The position numbers and the translations under genes are program-made. Of a DNA stretch of 64,000 bases, positions 52,988-62,067 are shown piece by piece. Position 1 is the stretch's first letter. The number at the start of each line of letters is the position of its first letter. The notes beneath the pieces are model-generated. The model worked only from the letters and a program-made list of their open reading frames with translations. It did not search any database and was not told where the DNA came from. The stretch comes from Sphaerisporangium aureirubrum (GTDB lineage Bacteria > Actinomycetota > Actinomycetes > Streptosporangiales > Streptosporangiaceae), in assembly GCF_042658925.1 (NCBI RefSeq), contig NZ_JBHSRF010000002.1:186001-250000 (forward strand), written 5' to 3'.

Positions 52988-54060
52988 TGGGGGGTGGGGG
53001 GGTCGAGGAGGGTGAGCAGGGGGTGGAGCCAGGACATTCGGGGTGGGCCCATGGTGGTGGCCAGTTCTCGGGGGGTGGGCATACGGTCGCGGAGGACGGT
53101 GGGGCTGACCAGCTGGCGGAGGCCTTCGGCCAGGAGGTTGGCCATGGAGTAGGTGGGGTCCTCGGCGAGGGCACGCTCCACGGCCATGGCGGCGAGCGCG
53201 CAGTCTCCGTGGCGCCAGGACGCGGCGGCGAGCAGCGACGCGACGGGCGGGACGAAGCGGGGTTCCAGCCTGCGGGTGAGATCGCCCCACAGGGCGATGT
53301 GGGCGTTCTCGGTCTCGTCGCAGATGAGGGTCCACGCCTCGTCCCGGATGCGGATCACCGCCAGGTCGAGCCCGATTGACGCCGCCTCCCGGTCGGTGAG
53401 GCGGCCTCCGGCGACGGAGGTCCCGACGGCGGCCCGGACCCGGGCCAGCCCTTCGGACACGAACAGGCCGGGGAACTCGTCCGGGACGGCCATGCCGGTC
53501 AGCCGGGAACGTACGCCGCTCGCGGCCAGTTCGGTGGCCTCGCGCATCGCCTTCCGCGCCGGTCCGGCCACCGGACGCACAGAACGGCGCAACTCCTCCC
53601 GCCCGGGCAGCGCGACCAGGCCGTCGACGGTGGCCCGGGCCGCGACGCGGCCGGCCACCGGGTCGTACCGCCTGCCCTCGGGCGGGCAGCACTCGACCCG
53701 GGGACAGACGTACGACCAGTAGCGGGCCTCGTCGGCGCGCAGGGCCTCGATGACCTCGATGCCCGCGTCGCGCAGAAGCCGCAGCACCTCCTCGACGGCC
53801 GGGGTGACCAGCGTGCCCGCGCCGAAGCCCGCCACGATCGTGTGGGTGACCCGCTCACGCCGCAGCAACGGCACGAGCCGGTCGAACGCCCCCGGCCCCG
53901 CCGGAAGGTCCCAGCGCGTGGTGACCCGCAGCTCGCCGCGCGCGCCCCGCCCGGAGAAGGCGATGACGACAAGGCTCTCGGCCGGGTGGAAGCCGAGGAG
54001 ATAGGGCACGGCCCCGAGGATGTCGTCCGGGGAGGTCAGGAGGATGGGTGAAGGCGTCAT
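52978..54060 (-). CDS. DUF4192 domain protein
   Basis: 360-residue member of the actinobacterial DUF4192 family (LTSPDDILGAVPYLLGFHPA ESLVVIAF-type start, split here; later HTIVAGFGAGTLVTPAVEEV and YCPRVECCPPEG-like WSYVCPRVECC). Function unknown. Start is ATG 54060 or ATG 54069; neither has a clear site. Its Pro-rich C-terminus (LLDPPTPHPP) and stop lie in a repeat tract, which suggests the gene end has been remodelled. Confidence 0.85.
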   Translation of the reverse strand: MTPSPILLTSPDDILGAVPYLLGFHPAESLVVIAFSGRGARGELRVTTRWDLPAGPGAFDRLVPLLRRERVTHTIVAGFGAGTLVTPAVEEVLRLLRDAGIEVIEALRADEARYWSYVCPRVECCPPEGRRYDPVAGRVAARATVDGLVALPGREELRRSVRPVAGPARKAMREATELAASGVRSRLTGMAVPDEFPGLFVSEGLARVRAAVGTSVAGGRLTDREAASIGLDLAVIRIRDEAWTLICDETENAHIALWGDLTRRLEPRFVPPVASLLAAASWRHGDCALAAMAVERALAEDPTYSMANLLAEGLRQLVSPTVLRDRMPTPRELATTMGPPRMSWLHPLLTLLDPPTPHPP

Positions 54061-54166
54061 GCCCCCCATGCTCGGCGTCCCGCGACCGCCCCGTTTCGCC
54101 CGTTGATCATCTTGTGGACAACCGATCGAGCGACGTTCGAAAACACGTACGGCGTACGAAACCCCG

Positions 54167-54430
54167 GCTCAATCACCGGAAACCCATTCGCCGTCCCACG
54201 GACAGCCTGTGTGCCCGGCACAGAACCCCGCTCACCCACCAGGAAGCTGTTCACCCGTCCCGCTGGAGCACGGCGCGCCTCGGTACGGAGCCCGGCTCAC
54301 CCACCAGGTAGCTGTCCACCCGTCCCGCTGGAGCACGGCGTGCCTGGGTACGAGTCCGGCTCGCTCGTCGGAGAGCGTTTGCGGTTCCGGTGGCGCCGGG
54401 CGTGGTTGGGTGCGAGATCGGCTCACTCTC
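54167..54430. repeat. Degenerate 62-65-bp tandem repeat
   Basis: Anchors resembling CCGGCTCACCCACC at about 54167, 54230, 54295, 54359 and 54421. The two best units (54230-54294, 54295-54359) agree at most positions, including GTCCCGCTGGAGCACGGCG. The array fills the space between the EI24 stop and the DUF4192 start (54070-54422) and holds no gene. Confidence 0.75.
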
Positions 54431-55205
54431 CGGGGGACGGGGAGTAGCGGTGGCGTACCAGGAGGGTGGCGCCGGCTACGGCGGCGGGCATTGCCAGGAC
54501 GGCTACGAAAGGGATTAGGAATACGAGGAAGGTGAGGATGCCGAAGCCTAGGGCGGGGGCCTTCTTGGCGCGGAGGGCGGCGAAGCGGAGGCGGCGGGGC
54601 ATGGCGCGGCGTTCCATGGGCAACGCCGTTAGTTCCACGGTGAGGAAGAAGCCTGAGACGGCGGCGCCCAGGACGGGGACCACGGTTTGGCCGATCACGG
54701 GCACGAAGCCGAGGGCGAAGAGCGGGATGGTGAACAGCAGCACCCAGCCCAGAGTGATCAGGCTGTCGCGGATCGAGCGGGTGATCGACCGCCACAGGGG
54801 GACGTCAGGCGCCTTGGGGCCGCCGCCGAGGTCGTCCTCGACCCGTTCGGAGAGCTTCTCGTAGAACGGCTCGCCGATCGCCAGGGTGATGGCGGTGAAC
54901 GTCACCAGCGCGATCACCAGGCCCAGGCCGAAAACGACCACCCCGAGCAGCACGCGCAGGGTGTTGCGGGCCGCCTCGCTCCAGCCGTCGGCGAACGGGG
55001 TCACCCAGGCGGCCAGATCGCCCGCGTAGGTGCCCAGCACCGCGAGCGCGGCGACGTAGAGCACCAGCGCGATCAGGGCCGGGATGAGGCCGAACAGCCA
55101 CTGCCGGGGGTGGCGGGACACCCACCCGACCCCTTGGAAGAAGTACTTGACCCCGTCCGCGACGCCGCGGACGCCGGTGCCGGCCGTCCGTCCAATGGTG
55201 CTCAT
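54423..55205 (-). CDS. EI24-domain membrane protein (CysZ-like)
   Basis: 260 residues, about five to six membrane helices (WLFGLIPALIALVLYVAALA, VLLGVVVFGLGLVIALVTF, others). EI24/CysZ family, which includes sulfate permease-like proteins; here the substrate is unknown. ATG 55205 is 7 nt after TAGCCT on the minus strand, so the message is probably leaderless. The coding strand is C-rich at the 3' end. Confidence 0.85.
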   Translation of the reverse strand: MSTIGRTAGTGVRGVADGVKYFFQGVGWVSRHPRQWLFGLIPALIALVLYVAALAVLGTYAGDLAAWVTPFADGWSEAARNTLRVLLGVVVFGLGLVIALVTFTAITLAIGEPFYEKLSERVEDDLGGGPKAPDVPLWRSITRSIRDSLITLGWVLLFTIPLFALGFVPVIGQTVVPVLGAAVSGFFLTVELTALPMERRAMPRRLRFAALRAKKAPALGFGILTFLVFLIPFVAVLAMPAAVAGATLLVRHRYSPSPGE

Positions 55206-55264
55206 GCCCGGCAGGCTAGCGCCTGACGTCCCTCTCAGCGCGAAATAGGCGGAAAGCTCGCGAT

Positions 55265-55852
55265 TCAGCGCCAGAGGGAGGTGACGGGAACGCCGACGCG
55301 GGCCAACAGGTCGCGCAGCAGAGGGAGGGAGAGGCCGAGGACGTTGCCGTGGTCGCCGTCGATTCCGTCGACGAACCAGCCGCCGAGGCCGTCCAGGGTG
55401 AAGGCACCGGCCACCCTCAGGGGCTCGCCGCTCGCGACGTACGCCGCGATCTCGTCGTCCCCGGGCGTGCCGAAGCGCACCACCGTGGCGCCCACCTCGG
55501 CCGCCTCGGCGCCGGTGGCCACGTCGATCACGCAGTGGCCGGTGAGCAGCCTGCCGGTACGGCCGCGCATCCGCCGCCAGCGCGCCGCGGCGTCCTGCGC
55601 CGAGGCGGGCTTGCCGTACGCCGTGCCGTCGAGTTCGAGCACGGAGTCGCAGCCGATGACGAGCCCGGCGGTCAGGCCGCCCGCCACCACCGACGCCTTG
55701 GCCCGCGCGAGGGCCAGGCACAGCTCGGACGGCGACGCGGCCACCACGGCCTCTTCGTCGACACCGCTGACGATCACCTTGGGGTCCAGCCCGGCGCCCC
55801 GCAGCAGGGCGAGCCTGGCGGGTGACGCGGAGGCGAGAACGATCTCGGTCAT
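55265..55852 (-). CDS. maf: Maf nucleoside triphosphate pyrophosphatase
   Basis: 195-residue Maf/YhdE-like enzyme that hydrolyses non-canonical or dTTP/UTP-type nucleotides. Motifs SASPARLALLRGAGL, SGVDEEAV, GCDSVLELDG and the C-terminal GLSLPLLRDLLARVGV. TAGGCT on the minus strand (55861-55866) ends 8 nt before ATG 55852, indicating a leaderless message. Confidence 0.93.
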   Translation of the reverse strand: MTEIVLASASPARLALLRGAGLDPKVIVSGVDEEAVVAASPSELCLALARAKASVVAGGLTAGLVIGCDSVLELDGTAYGKPASAQDAAARWRRMRGRTGRLLTGHCVIDVATGAEAAEVGATVVRFGTPGDDEIAAYVASGEPLRVAGAFTLDGLGGWFVDGIDGDHGNVLGLSLPLLRDLLARVGVPVTSLWR

Positions 55853-55895
55853 GTCTTACGAGCCTAGGGCAGCCCGGCCCGTGCCTCGCCCGCGA

Positions 55896-57125
55896 TCAGA
55901 GCGGCCGGATGCTGGAGACAAGGGTGTTGATGTCGGCGAACCGCTTCTTCTGGGCGTCGGGGATGGTGATGAACACCAGGGCGGGCTTGTCCTTGGGGAC
56001 GTCGACCAGGGCCACCGCGGCGGTCGACCGGTGCTTGTCGCCGTCCACCAGGTAGGTGACCCGGTAGCCGAGCAGCCAGCCGTCGCGCTTGCCCGCCTTG
56101 AACGGCTGGGACGCCAGCCAGGTGATCTTCGCACCGGCCGGGTGGTGGTTGAGCGTCCAGCGCGCGGCCAGGTAGGCGGTGTCCTTGAGGTCCTTCTGCA
56201 CCAGGATCGGCACCGGGCAGGTGGCGAGCACGCCGCGGTGCCCGGCGCCCTTGACGGCGGGGAGCGTGCGGCGCGTGGCGAACGGCGAGGACGCGGTGAG
56301 CTTCCACTCCTTGACGAACCGGGCGAAGGTGATGCCGGACCTCTTGTCCGTCACCCGGCCCTTGGTGTCGCCGCCCCGGCCGGGGAAGTTGGCGAGCTTG
56401 CGGTTGCCCGGCATGGCGGGCACCCGGGGGTCGGCCTCGGCCAGTTCCAGCGCGGTCCGTCCCGGGGTCGCCACGGGCGAGGCGGACGGGGCGGTCGCCG
56501 CCGTCGAGGTCTGCGCGGTGGCCGCCGCCGGGCCGCTGAGACCGCCCGGTGTGGACGTGGGTGCCGCGCCGGCCGCGGCCGGTGAGCCGGAGGCCGCCGG
56601 TGCCGGGGAGGGCGGAGCCGAGGACGCCAGGGGTGATGACGACGGGACCGTGGACGCCGCGGGGACGGCCGAGACGTCCGTGGGGGCCTCGGCCGAGGAC
56701 TGCGCGGAGGACGAGGCGGCGGGCGAGCCGGACGCGGCCTGGGTGGCCGAGGGCATCGGAGTGGCCGGTAACGCGGCGCCCGGGGCGGGGGGCTGGGTGG
56801 GGGCGGAGGCGGTGGGGGCCGGGTCGTCCGGGCGGGTCACCATGAAGATCACCGCGGCGGCCGTCACGGCGACGGCCGCGCCGAGGCCGAGCATGATGCG
56901 GTAGATGACGCGCATGGGCAGATCACCCAGCCGGGAGGGCCGGAAGCTCCAGCTGCGTTCCGCCTCCGGAGCCGGTGCCGGCGGAGGCTCCTCGATCGTG
57001 ATCCTGGGCAGCGGCGCGGTCTCCGCGTCTGCCATTACGTAGGTAGGGACGGCTTTGGTCCCGTAGTTCGCACCCACCCCATTTGACACGTTGGGAGCGT
57101 ACGGCATATCCCCGGCGTGTGGCAT
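55896..57125 (-). CDS. Pro/Ala/Ser-rich membrane protein with extracellular domain
   Basis: 409 residues: cytoplasmic N-terminus, one membrane span (about 75-95, VIYRIMLGLGAAVAVTAAAV), a 110-residue Ser/Ala/Pro low-complexity stalk, and an extracellular domain (ITFARFVKEWKLTASSPFAT ... INTLVSSIRPL). Same layout and ending as the protein at 31288-33108, so the two are probably paralogues. Start ATG 57125 or 57107. Function unknown. Confidence 0.75.
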   Translation of the reverse strand: MPHAGDMPYAPNVSNGVGANYGTKAVPTYVMADAETAPLPRITIEEPPPAPAPEAERSWSFRPSRLGDLPMRVIYRIMLGLGAAVAVTAAAVIFMVTRPDDPAPTASAPTQPPAPGAALPATPMPSATQAASGSPAASSSAQSSAEAPTDVSAVPAASTVPSSSPLASSAPPSPAPAASGSPAAAGAAPTSTPGGLSGPAAATAQTSTAATAPSASPVATPGRTALELAEADPRVPAMPGNRKLANFPGRGGDTKGRVTDKRSGITFARFVKEWKLTASSPFATRRTLPAVKGAGHRGVLATCPVPILVQKDLKDTAYLAARWTLNHHPAGAKITWLASQPFKAGKRDGWLLGYRVTYLVDGDKHRSTAAVALVDVPKDKPALVFITIPDAQKKRFADINTLVSSIRPL

Positions 57126-57241
57126 GCCTCCCGATCACACTTCGGAAACGAGTGTCATTCGGTTTCGAGCCTTACACCCCCGCTGACCTCGGCTTTCTCG
57201 TTTCCATCATCGGCGGGAGGCACTGGAATCACTCCGGAGAG

Positions 57242-57949
57242 TCAGCTCGCCGGGTTGCGCAGCGGGCCCCAGGCGGAGGGGCGGCTGCCGCCGGCGCGCA
57301 GCCATGGCGCGTCGGCGACGACCGTCCTCGATCCGGGCTCGACCTCGGTGAATCCCGCGTCCCTCACGACCGGGAGGCCGCTGTCCGCCAGGGAGGCCCA
57401 CCAGCGCGGGTCGGCGGTGCGTACGGCCGTCGCGAGGCCGTCGTCCCGCCACGCCGCACGCGCCTCGGGGTCGGTGCCCCACCAGGCGAGCTGGGCGGCG
57501 TGTCCGGCCTGGGCCATGGCCTTGCCCGCCGACATGCCGATCGCGGGGTTCAGCCACAACACGGCGCCGTCCGGGGGCGGGCCCGGGTCGTGCTCGCCGT
57601 CGGTCAGGTCCGTTCCCGAGACCTGGAGTCGTGACAGCTCCTTCGGCCAGGCGTCCAGCGGCACCGGCGGGTGCACGCGCACCTCCGCCGACCGCAGTTC
57701 CACCGTGATCCCCGGCAGGTCCAGCACCCGGCGCCACTCGGCGCCCCTGGCCCGCCGGACCACCTTCCGGATCCCGACCGTCTCCCAGGCCCGGACCTCC
57801 TCGGCCCACTCCCCCACGGTGGCCCGTTCGTCGTCGAGCAGCGTCAGCACGGCCGACGCCGCCGCCTCGAGCGCGTCGGTCCGCAACGGCGGCGCCCCCC
57901 GCTCGATCCGGACGACGAGCGGCAGCACCCTTTGATCGTGCGGATTCAT
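57242..57949 (-). CDS. PTH2-like peptidyl-tRNA hydrolase family protein
   Basis: 235 residues. The C-terminal half contains the PTH2 signature-like GMSAGKAMAQAGHAAQLAWW; the N-terminal half is specific to actinobacterial versions. It may recycle peptidyl-tRNA, though actinomycetes normally rely on Pth1, so this is by family only. No ribosome site stands out before ATG 57949. Confidence 0.75.
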   Translation of the reverse strand: MNPHDQRVLPLVVRIERGAPPLRTDALEAAASAVLTLLDDERATVGEWAEEVRAWETVGIRKVVRRARGAEWRRVLDLPGITVELRSAEVRVHPPVPLDAWPKELSRLQVSGTDLTDGEHDPGPPPDGAVLWLNPAIGMSAGKAMAQAGHAAQLAWWGTDPEARAAWRDDGLATAVRTADPRWWASLADSGLPVVRDAGFTEVEPGSRTVVADAPWLRAGGSRPSAWGPLRNPAS

Positions 57950-58025
57950 GCCCCAAGAATGCCAGGTCCCCCCGGGCCGACGGCGGCCACGTCCCGCCGG
58001 GCCTCGCGGGGAACGGGTGTGTGGG

Positions 58026-59384
58026 TCAGGGAGTGGCGGCGGGCTGGGGGACGGGAGGGCTGGGGTGGGAGGCCGGCGGGGCGGGGCGGGTGGTTATGCG
58101 GAGGGACATGAGGGCGGCCAGGGCGCAGAGGATGCCGGCGGTGTACCAGGCCACGTTGTAGTGGCCCAGGTGGTCGCGGGTGACGCCGGCGGCCACGGCG
58201 GCTATGGCTGCGCCTATCTGGTGGGAGGCGAAGACCCAGCCGAAGACGACCGAGCCGTCCTTGCCGTAGATGGTGCGGCACAGGGCGACGGTGGGCGGGA
58301 CGGTGGCCACCCAGTCGAGGCCGTAGAAGATGATGAAGACGAGCATGCTGGGCTCGGTGGTCGCGGCGAACAGGGCGGGCAAGACGAGCAGGGACAGGCC
58401 GCGCAGGACGTAGTAGGCGCCGAGCAGCTTGCGGGGGTCGATGCGGTCGCTGAGCCAGCCGGACAGGACCGTGCCGACGATGTCGAACACGCCGACCAGG
58501 GCGAGCAGGCCCGCGGCGGTGGTCTCGGGCATGCCGTGGTCGTGGGCGGCGGGGATGAAGTGGGTGCCCACCAGGCCGTTGGTGCTGGCCCCGCAGATGG
58601 CGAAGCCCCCCACCAGGTACCAGAACGGCCGCGTGCGCGCCGCCGACCGCAGCACGCTCAGCGCCCGGACGGCCGCACCGCCGGACCGGGCGCCCGCCGC
58701 GGCCGTGCCGCCCGGACCCGGTGCCGGGGACTCGGCGGGGAGGGGCGGAGGGGCGCCGAGGGGGGTCAGGCCTATGTCTTGGGGGCGGTCGCGGAGGAGG
58801 AGCAGGACCAGGGGGACGACGGTCAGGGCGGCGGCGGCCACCAGCAGGGCGGCGGTGCGCCAGCCGGGGCCCTCCGCTATCCAGGCCAGGAGAGGGAGGA
58901 AGACCAGCTGGCCGGCGGCGCCGCCGGCGGTGAGGATGCCGGTGACGATGCCGCGGTGGCGGACGAACCAGCGGTCGGTGACGGTGGCGACGAAGACCAG
59001 GGCCATGGAGCCGGTGCCCAGGCCGACCAGGACGCCCCAGCAGGCGATCAGCTGCCAGCTCTCGGTCATGAAGACGGTGAGGCCGCTGCCGAGGGCCACC
59101 AGCAACAGCGCGCAGGCCACCACGCGGCGCATGCCGAAGCGGTCCATCAGCGCGGCGGCGAACGGGGCGGTCACCCCGAACAGCACGAGGTTCACCGAGA
59201 CGGCGAGCGAGATGGTCCCCCGGCTCCAGCCGAACTCGTCCTCCAGCGGGGTGATCAGCACCCCCGGGGTGGCCCGGAACCCGGCGGCCCCCACGATGGC
59301 GACGAACGCGACCCCGGCCACGATCCAGGCCCGGTGGAGCCGCCGCCTCCCCTGCGATTCCACGGTAGTCATGCCGACCATCAT
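58026..59384 (-). CDS. MFS transporter
   Basis: 452-residue major facilitator with 12 predicted helices. Loop 2-3 motif DRFGMRRVVACALL; TDRWFVRHRGIVTGILTAGG resembles the oxalate/formate-antiporter (OFA/MCT-like) branch. Start ATG 59384, with ATG 59372 as alternative; neither has a clear ribosome site. Divergent from a GlxA-type regulator 60 bp away that may control it. The coding strand is C-rich at the end. Confidence 0.88.
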   Translation of the reverse strand: MMVGMTTVESQGRRRLHRAWIVAGVAFVAIVGAAGFRATPGVLITPLEDEFGWSRGTISLAVSVNLVLFGVTAPFAAALMDRFGMRRVVACALLLVALGSGLTVFMTESWQLIACWGVLVGLGTGSMALVFVATVTDRWFVRHRGIVTGILTAGGAAGQLVFLPLLAWIAEGPGWRTAALLVAAAALTVVPLVLLLLRDRPQDIGLTPLGAPPPLPAESPAPGPGGTAAAGARSGGAAVRALSVLRSAARTRPFWYLVGGFAICGASTNGLVGTHFIPAAHDHGMPETTAAGLLALVGVFDIVGTVLSGWLSDRIDPRKLLGAYYVLRGLSLLVLPALFAATTEPSMLVFIIFYGLDWVATVPPTVALCRTIYGKDGSVVFGWVFASHQIGAAIAAVAAGVTRDHLGHYNVAWYTAGILCALAALMSLRITTRPAPPASHPSPPVPQPAATP

Positions 59385-59444
59385 GGATGGCCCAGGTCGA
59401 GGGACACGAGTGGCCGGAAAGCCAATATGTGAAAGAATCGGGCC

Positions 59445-60422
59445 ATGCCTCATCGTGTCGCCGTCGTCGTCCTCGACCACTTCGCCGGCCTGGACCTCGG
59501 CATCCCGGGCCAGATCTTCCGCGTCGCCGAGACCGCCGAGGGCCGGTCGCTGTACAAGGTGGTCACCTGCAGCCCGGGCGGGCGGCCGGTGCGGGGGAAC
59601 GACGGCTACCGCGTGCTGCCCGACCACGACCTCTCGGTGCTGGAGAGCGCCGACACGGTGGTCCTCCCCGGCATCACCGACGGGCCGCCGCTCCTCGACG
59701 GCGTCATCGGCGACGACCTGCGCGACGCGCTGCGCCGGGCGGCGCGGCACGCCCGGGTGATGTCCATCTGCACGGGCGCGTTCGTGCTCGCCGCGGCGGG
59801 CCTGCTGGACGGCCGTCCCGCCACCACGCACTGGCGGCACGTGGACCGCTTCCGTGAGCTGTTCCCCGAGGTGCCGCTCGACCCCGACGTGTTGTTCATC
59901 GACGACGGCGACCTGCTCACCTCGGCCGGGGTCGCCTCGGGCATCGACCTCTGCCTGCACGTCGTGCGGCGCGACCACGGCAGCGAGATCGCCAACCACG
60001 CCGCCAGGCGCTGCGTCACCCCGCCGTGGCGGGAGGGCGGTCAGGCGCAGTTCATCGAACGGCCGCTGCCGGAGCCCGGCGGCACGACCACCGCGCCCAC
60101 CCGCGACTGGATGCTCGGCAGGCTCGGGGACCGCCACGACCTGAGCACACAGGCCAGGCACGCCGGGATGAGCGTGCGCACGTTCACCCGCCGCTTCCGC
60201 GAGGAGACCGGTCTCAGCCCCGCGCAGTGGCTGATCCGCCGCCGTGTCGAGTACGCCCGCCGCCTGCTGGAGACGACGGACCTGCCGGTCGACCAGATCG
60301 CCGGCCGCGCGGGGTTCGGCACGGCGGTCTCCCTGCGCCAGCACCTGCACGCCACGGTCGGCGTCTCCCCCCAGACCTACCGCACCACGTTCCGCGCGGC
60401 TCCGCTCGCCGCGGCGAACTAG
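59445..60422 (+). CDS. GlxA-family AraC-type regulator
   Basis: 325 residues: DJ-1/PfpI-like domain (about 1-175) with the nucleophile-elbow-like SICTGAFVLAAAGLLDG, then an AraC helix-turn-helix domain (about 205-315: MSVRTFTRRFREETGLSPAQ, IAGRAGFGTAVSLRQHL). An activator or repressor sensing an unknown small molecule, likely acting on the divergent MFS gene. Confidence 0.9.
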   Translation: MPHRVAVVVLDHFAGLDLGIPGQIFRVAETAEGRSLYKVVTCSPGGRPVRGNDGYRVLPDHDLSVLESADTVVLPGITDGPPLLDGVIGDDLRDALRRAARHARVMSICTGAFVLAAAGLLDGRPATTHWRHVDRFRELFPEVPLDPDVLFIDDGDLLTSAGVASGIDLCLHVVRRDHGSEIANHAARRCVTPPWREGGQAQFIERPLPEPGGTTTAPTRDWMLGRLGDRHDLSTQARHAGMSVRTFTRRFREETGLSPAQWLIRRRVEYARRLLETTDLPVDQIAGRAGFGTAVSLRQHLHATVGVSPQTYRTTFRAAPLAAAN

Positions 60423-60426
60423 GCCC

Positions 60427-61011
60427 TCACCACCGCCAGCGCAGGAACCGGCGCCGGGTGCGGACGACCAGGGTGCCGGCCCGCTGCTTGCCGCGCACCA
60501 CGACGTGCAGGCCCTCGCCCGCGAACGCGGTGGCGGTGACGTCCCGCATCCGGGACTGGCCCGCGACGAACTCGACGTTGTCGAGGTCCGCGGACGAGCC
60601 CGGCGGCAGCACCAGGATGGTGGAGCCCGCGTACACGTCAAGGTCGATGTAGATGACGGGGTGGGTGATGTGGGCCTCGGTGAAGTCGAGTTTCACGGTG
60701 CCCACCTTGGCCGTCACCACCAGGTGCCGCGGCACCACCCACCGGCCCCGGCGCTTGAGGGTGGCCGCCGTGGTGCGCAGCTCGGCGTGCTCGAGCGCGG
60801 CGGCCGAGATCGGGCTGCCGGGCAGGTCGGCGACGTACTGGTCGGCCTCACCGAACGTGCGGGAGGCGAACACGCCGCCGAGCCGCTCGTCGAACTCCTC
60901 CAGCGTCAGGCGTCCCTCGCCGTGCGCCGCGCGCAGCCGCTGGGCGACCTGCTCGCGGTCGGCGTCGGACATCCGCGTCTGCGGGGGGCGCGGGACCAAA
61001 TCTCCGCTCAC
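60427..61011 (-). CDS. DUF1707 protein with LiaF-like C-terminal domain
   Basis: 194 residues. N-terminal DUF1707 (MSDADREQVAQRLRAAHGEG RL-type helix, split here) and a beta-rich C-terminal region like the cell-wall-active antibiotic response domain (TVKLDFTEAHI, STILVLPPGSSADL). GTG 61011; TAGAGT ends 6 nt upstream on the minus strand, so likely leaderless. Convergent with glxA, with only 4 bp between stops. Confidence 0.8.
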   Translation of the reverse strand: MSGDLVPRPPQTRMSDADREQVAQRLRAAHGEGRLTLEEFDERLGGVFASRTFGEADQYVADLPGSPISAAALEHAELRTTAATLKRRGRWVVPRHLVVTAKVGTVKLDFTEAHITHPVIYIDLDVYAGSTILVLPPGSSADLDNVEFVAGQSRMRDVTATAFAGEGLHVVVRGKQRAGTLVVRTRRRFLRWRW

Positions 61012-61114
61012 GCCGCAACTCTATTTGATCGCGGCGTCGACACCAGTGCCCGAGAACCACCGCGCACATCGAGTTCGCCTGAAGGGCATTCCGGCGGGCG
61101 TAGAGTGCGGCGGC

Positions 61115-61600
61115 ATGACGAGCACGCAGCCCCCTGCCATCGCCTGCACCACCCGAGCCGGCCGTCCGGCGTTCGTCGTGAACATCGAGGTCTTCCTGGA
61201 GCGGGACGGCCGCTGGCTGCTCATCCGGCGCGGCGCGCGGGAGGCGCACGCCCCCGGCACGCTCGCCGGGGTCGGCGGCAAGGTCGAGGCCGGTGACGCC
61301 GGGGCGGACGTCTTCGAGCGGACCGCGCGCCGGGAGGTCGCGGAGGAGACGGGGGTGGACCTGACCGGAGCCGCCCTGACGTACGCGCGAAGCTCCTATT
61401 TCGTCACCGACGACGGCGACCCGGTGCTCAACGTCGTGTTCCGCGGCCGGCTGCCCGCGGCGGCCGAACCGGCCGCCGCGTCGGAGGAGGTGGCCGGGCT
61501 GGTGTGGCTGACCCTCGCGGAGGCCGAGGCCCACCCGAACTGCCCCCCGTGGGTGCGGGAGACGCTGCGCCACCTGGCGTCCGGCCAGGCGAGACCGTGA
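61115..61600 (+). CDS. NUDIX hydrolase
   Basis: 161 residues with a full Nudix box: GVGGKVEAGD, then REVAEETGV at the required spacing. Cleaves a nucleoside diphosphate-X substrate; which one is unknown. TAGAGT (61101-61106) ends 8 nt before ATG 61115, so likely leaderless; the frame is open upstream only as an antisense shadow of the DUF1707 gene. Confidence 0.9.
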   Translation: MTSTQPPAIACTTRAGRPAFVVNIEVFLERDGRWLLIRRGAREAHAPGTLAGVGGKVEAGDAGADVFERTARREVAEETGVDLTGAALTYARSSYFVTDDGDPVLNVVFRGRLPAAAEPAAASEEVAGLVWLTLAEAEAHPNCPPWVRETLRHLASGQARP

Positions 61601-61636
61601 GAGGCTCCGCCCCGCGAGTAGGCGGAGCGGTGATTG

Positions 61637-61709
61637 TGGAGCTATGGGGATTCGAACCCCAGACCTCCTCCATGCCATGGAGGCGCGCTACCAACTGCGC
61701 TATAGCCCC
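61637..61709 (-). tRNA. tRNA-Ala(GGC)
   Basis: 73 nt. Acceptor stem GGGGCTA/TAGCTCC with one G-T pair, D arm AGCGCAGTTGGTAGCGC, anticodon stem CCTCC/GGAGG with loop ATGGCAT (anticodon GGC), T arm with GGTTCGAATCC. The 3' CCA is not encoded. A possible -10 box, TACACT on the minus strand, lies at 61753-61758. Confidence 0.96.
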
Positions 61710-62067
61710 TGGTGGCGCCGTGTCCCGGTCCGGGACGGCGACGCGAGGCACAAGTGTATCGGAGTCCGCGGGCCGAGCCGAATCCGCGCGTGGGGCGGAA
61801 AGGATCCAGGATGGGGCGAGCGCCACACCCTGGGCTCGGACACGGATGGGATCGAACCGACTACAAACCGTGTTGGGGTTTGCTAGTTTCTGGAGGGGCG
61901 ATCGGGGTGATGCCGCTCGCCGGTCCGTCGCGGCGGCATGGCGGGCCTGACAACGGGAGCGTTCCAGGTCCGGTTCCGAGGGCGACCCGTGTCCCACTCG
62001 GAGGGGAAAGCCGCGCGCAGGGGTGGAGATGATCGCGCAAAGTGACTTCGGAAGGCCGGGAGCGGAC
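61710..62067. other. Intergenic: tRNA promoter, a hairpin, no gene seen
   Basis: Apart from the tRNA promoter, CAAACC/GGTTTG at about 61864-61882 forms a short hairpin followed by CTAGTTTCT on the plus strand. I can support no gene here. Confidence 0.4.
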
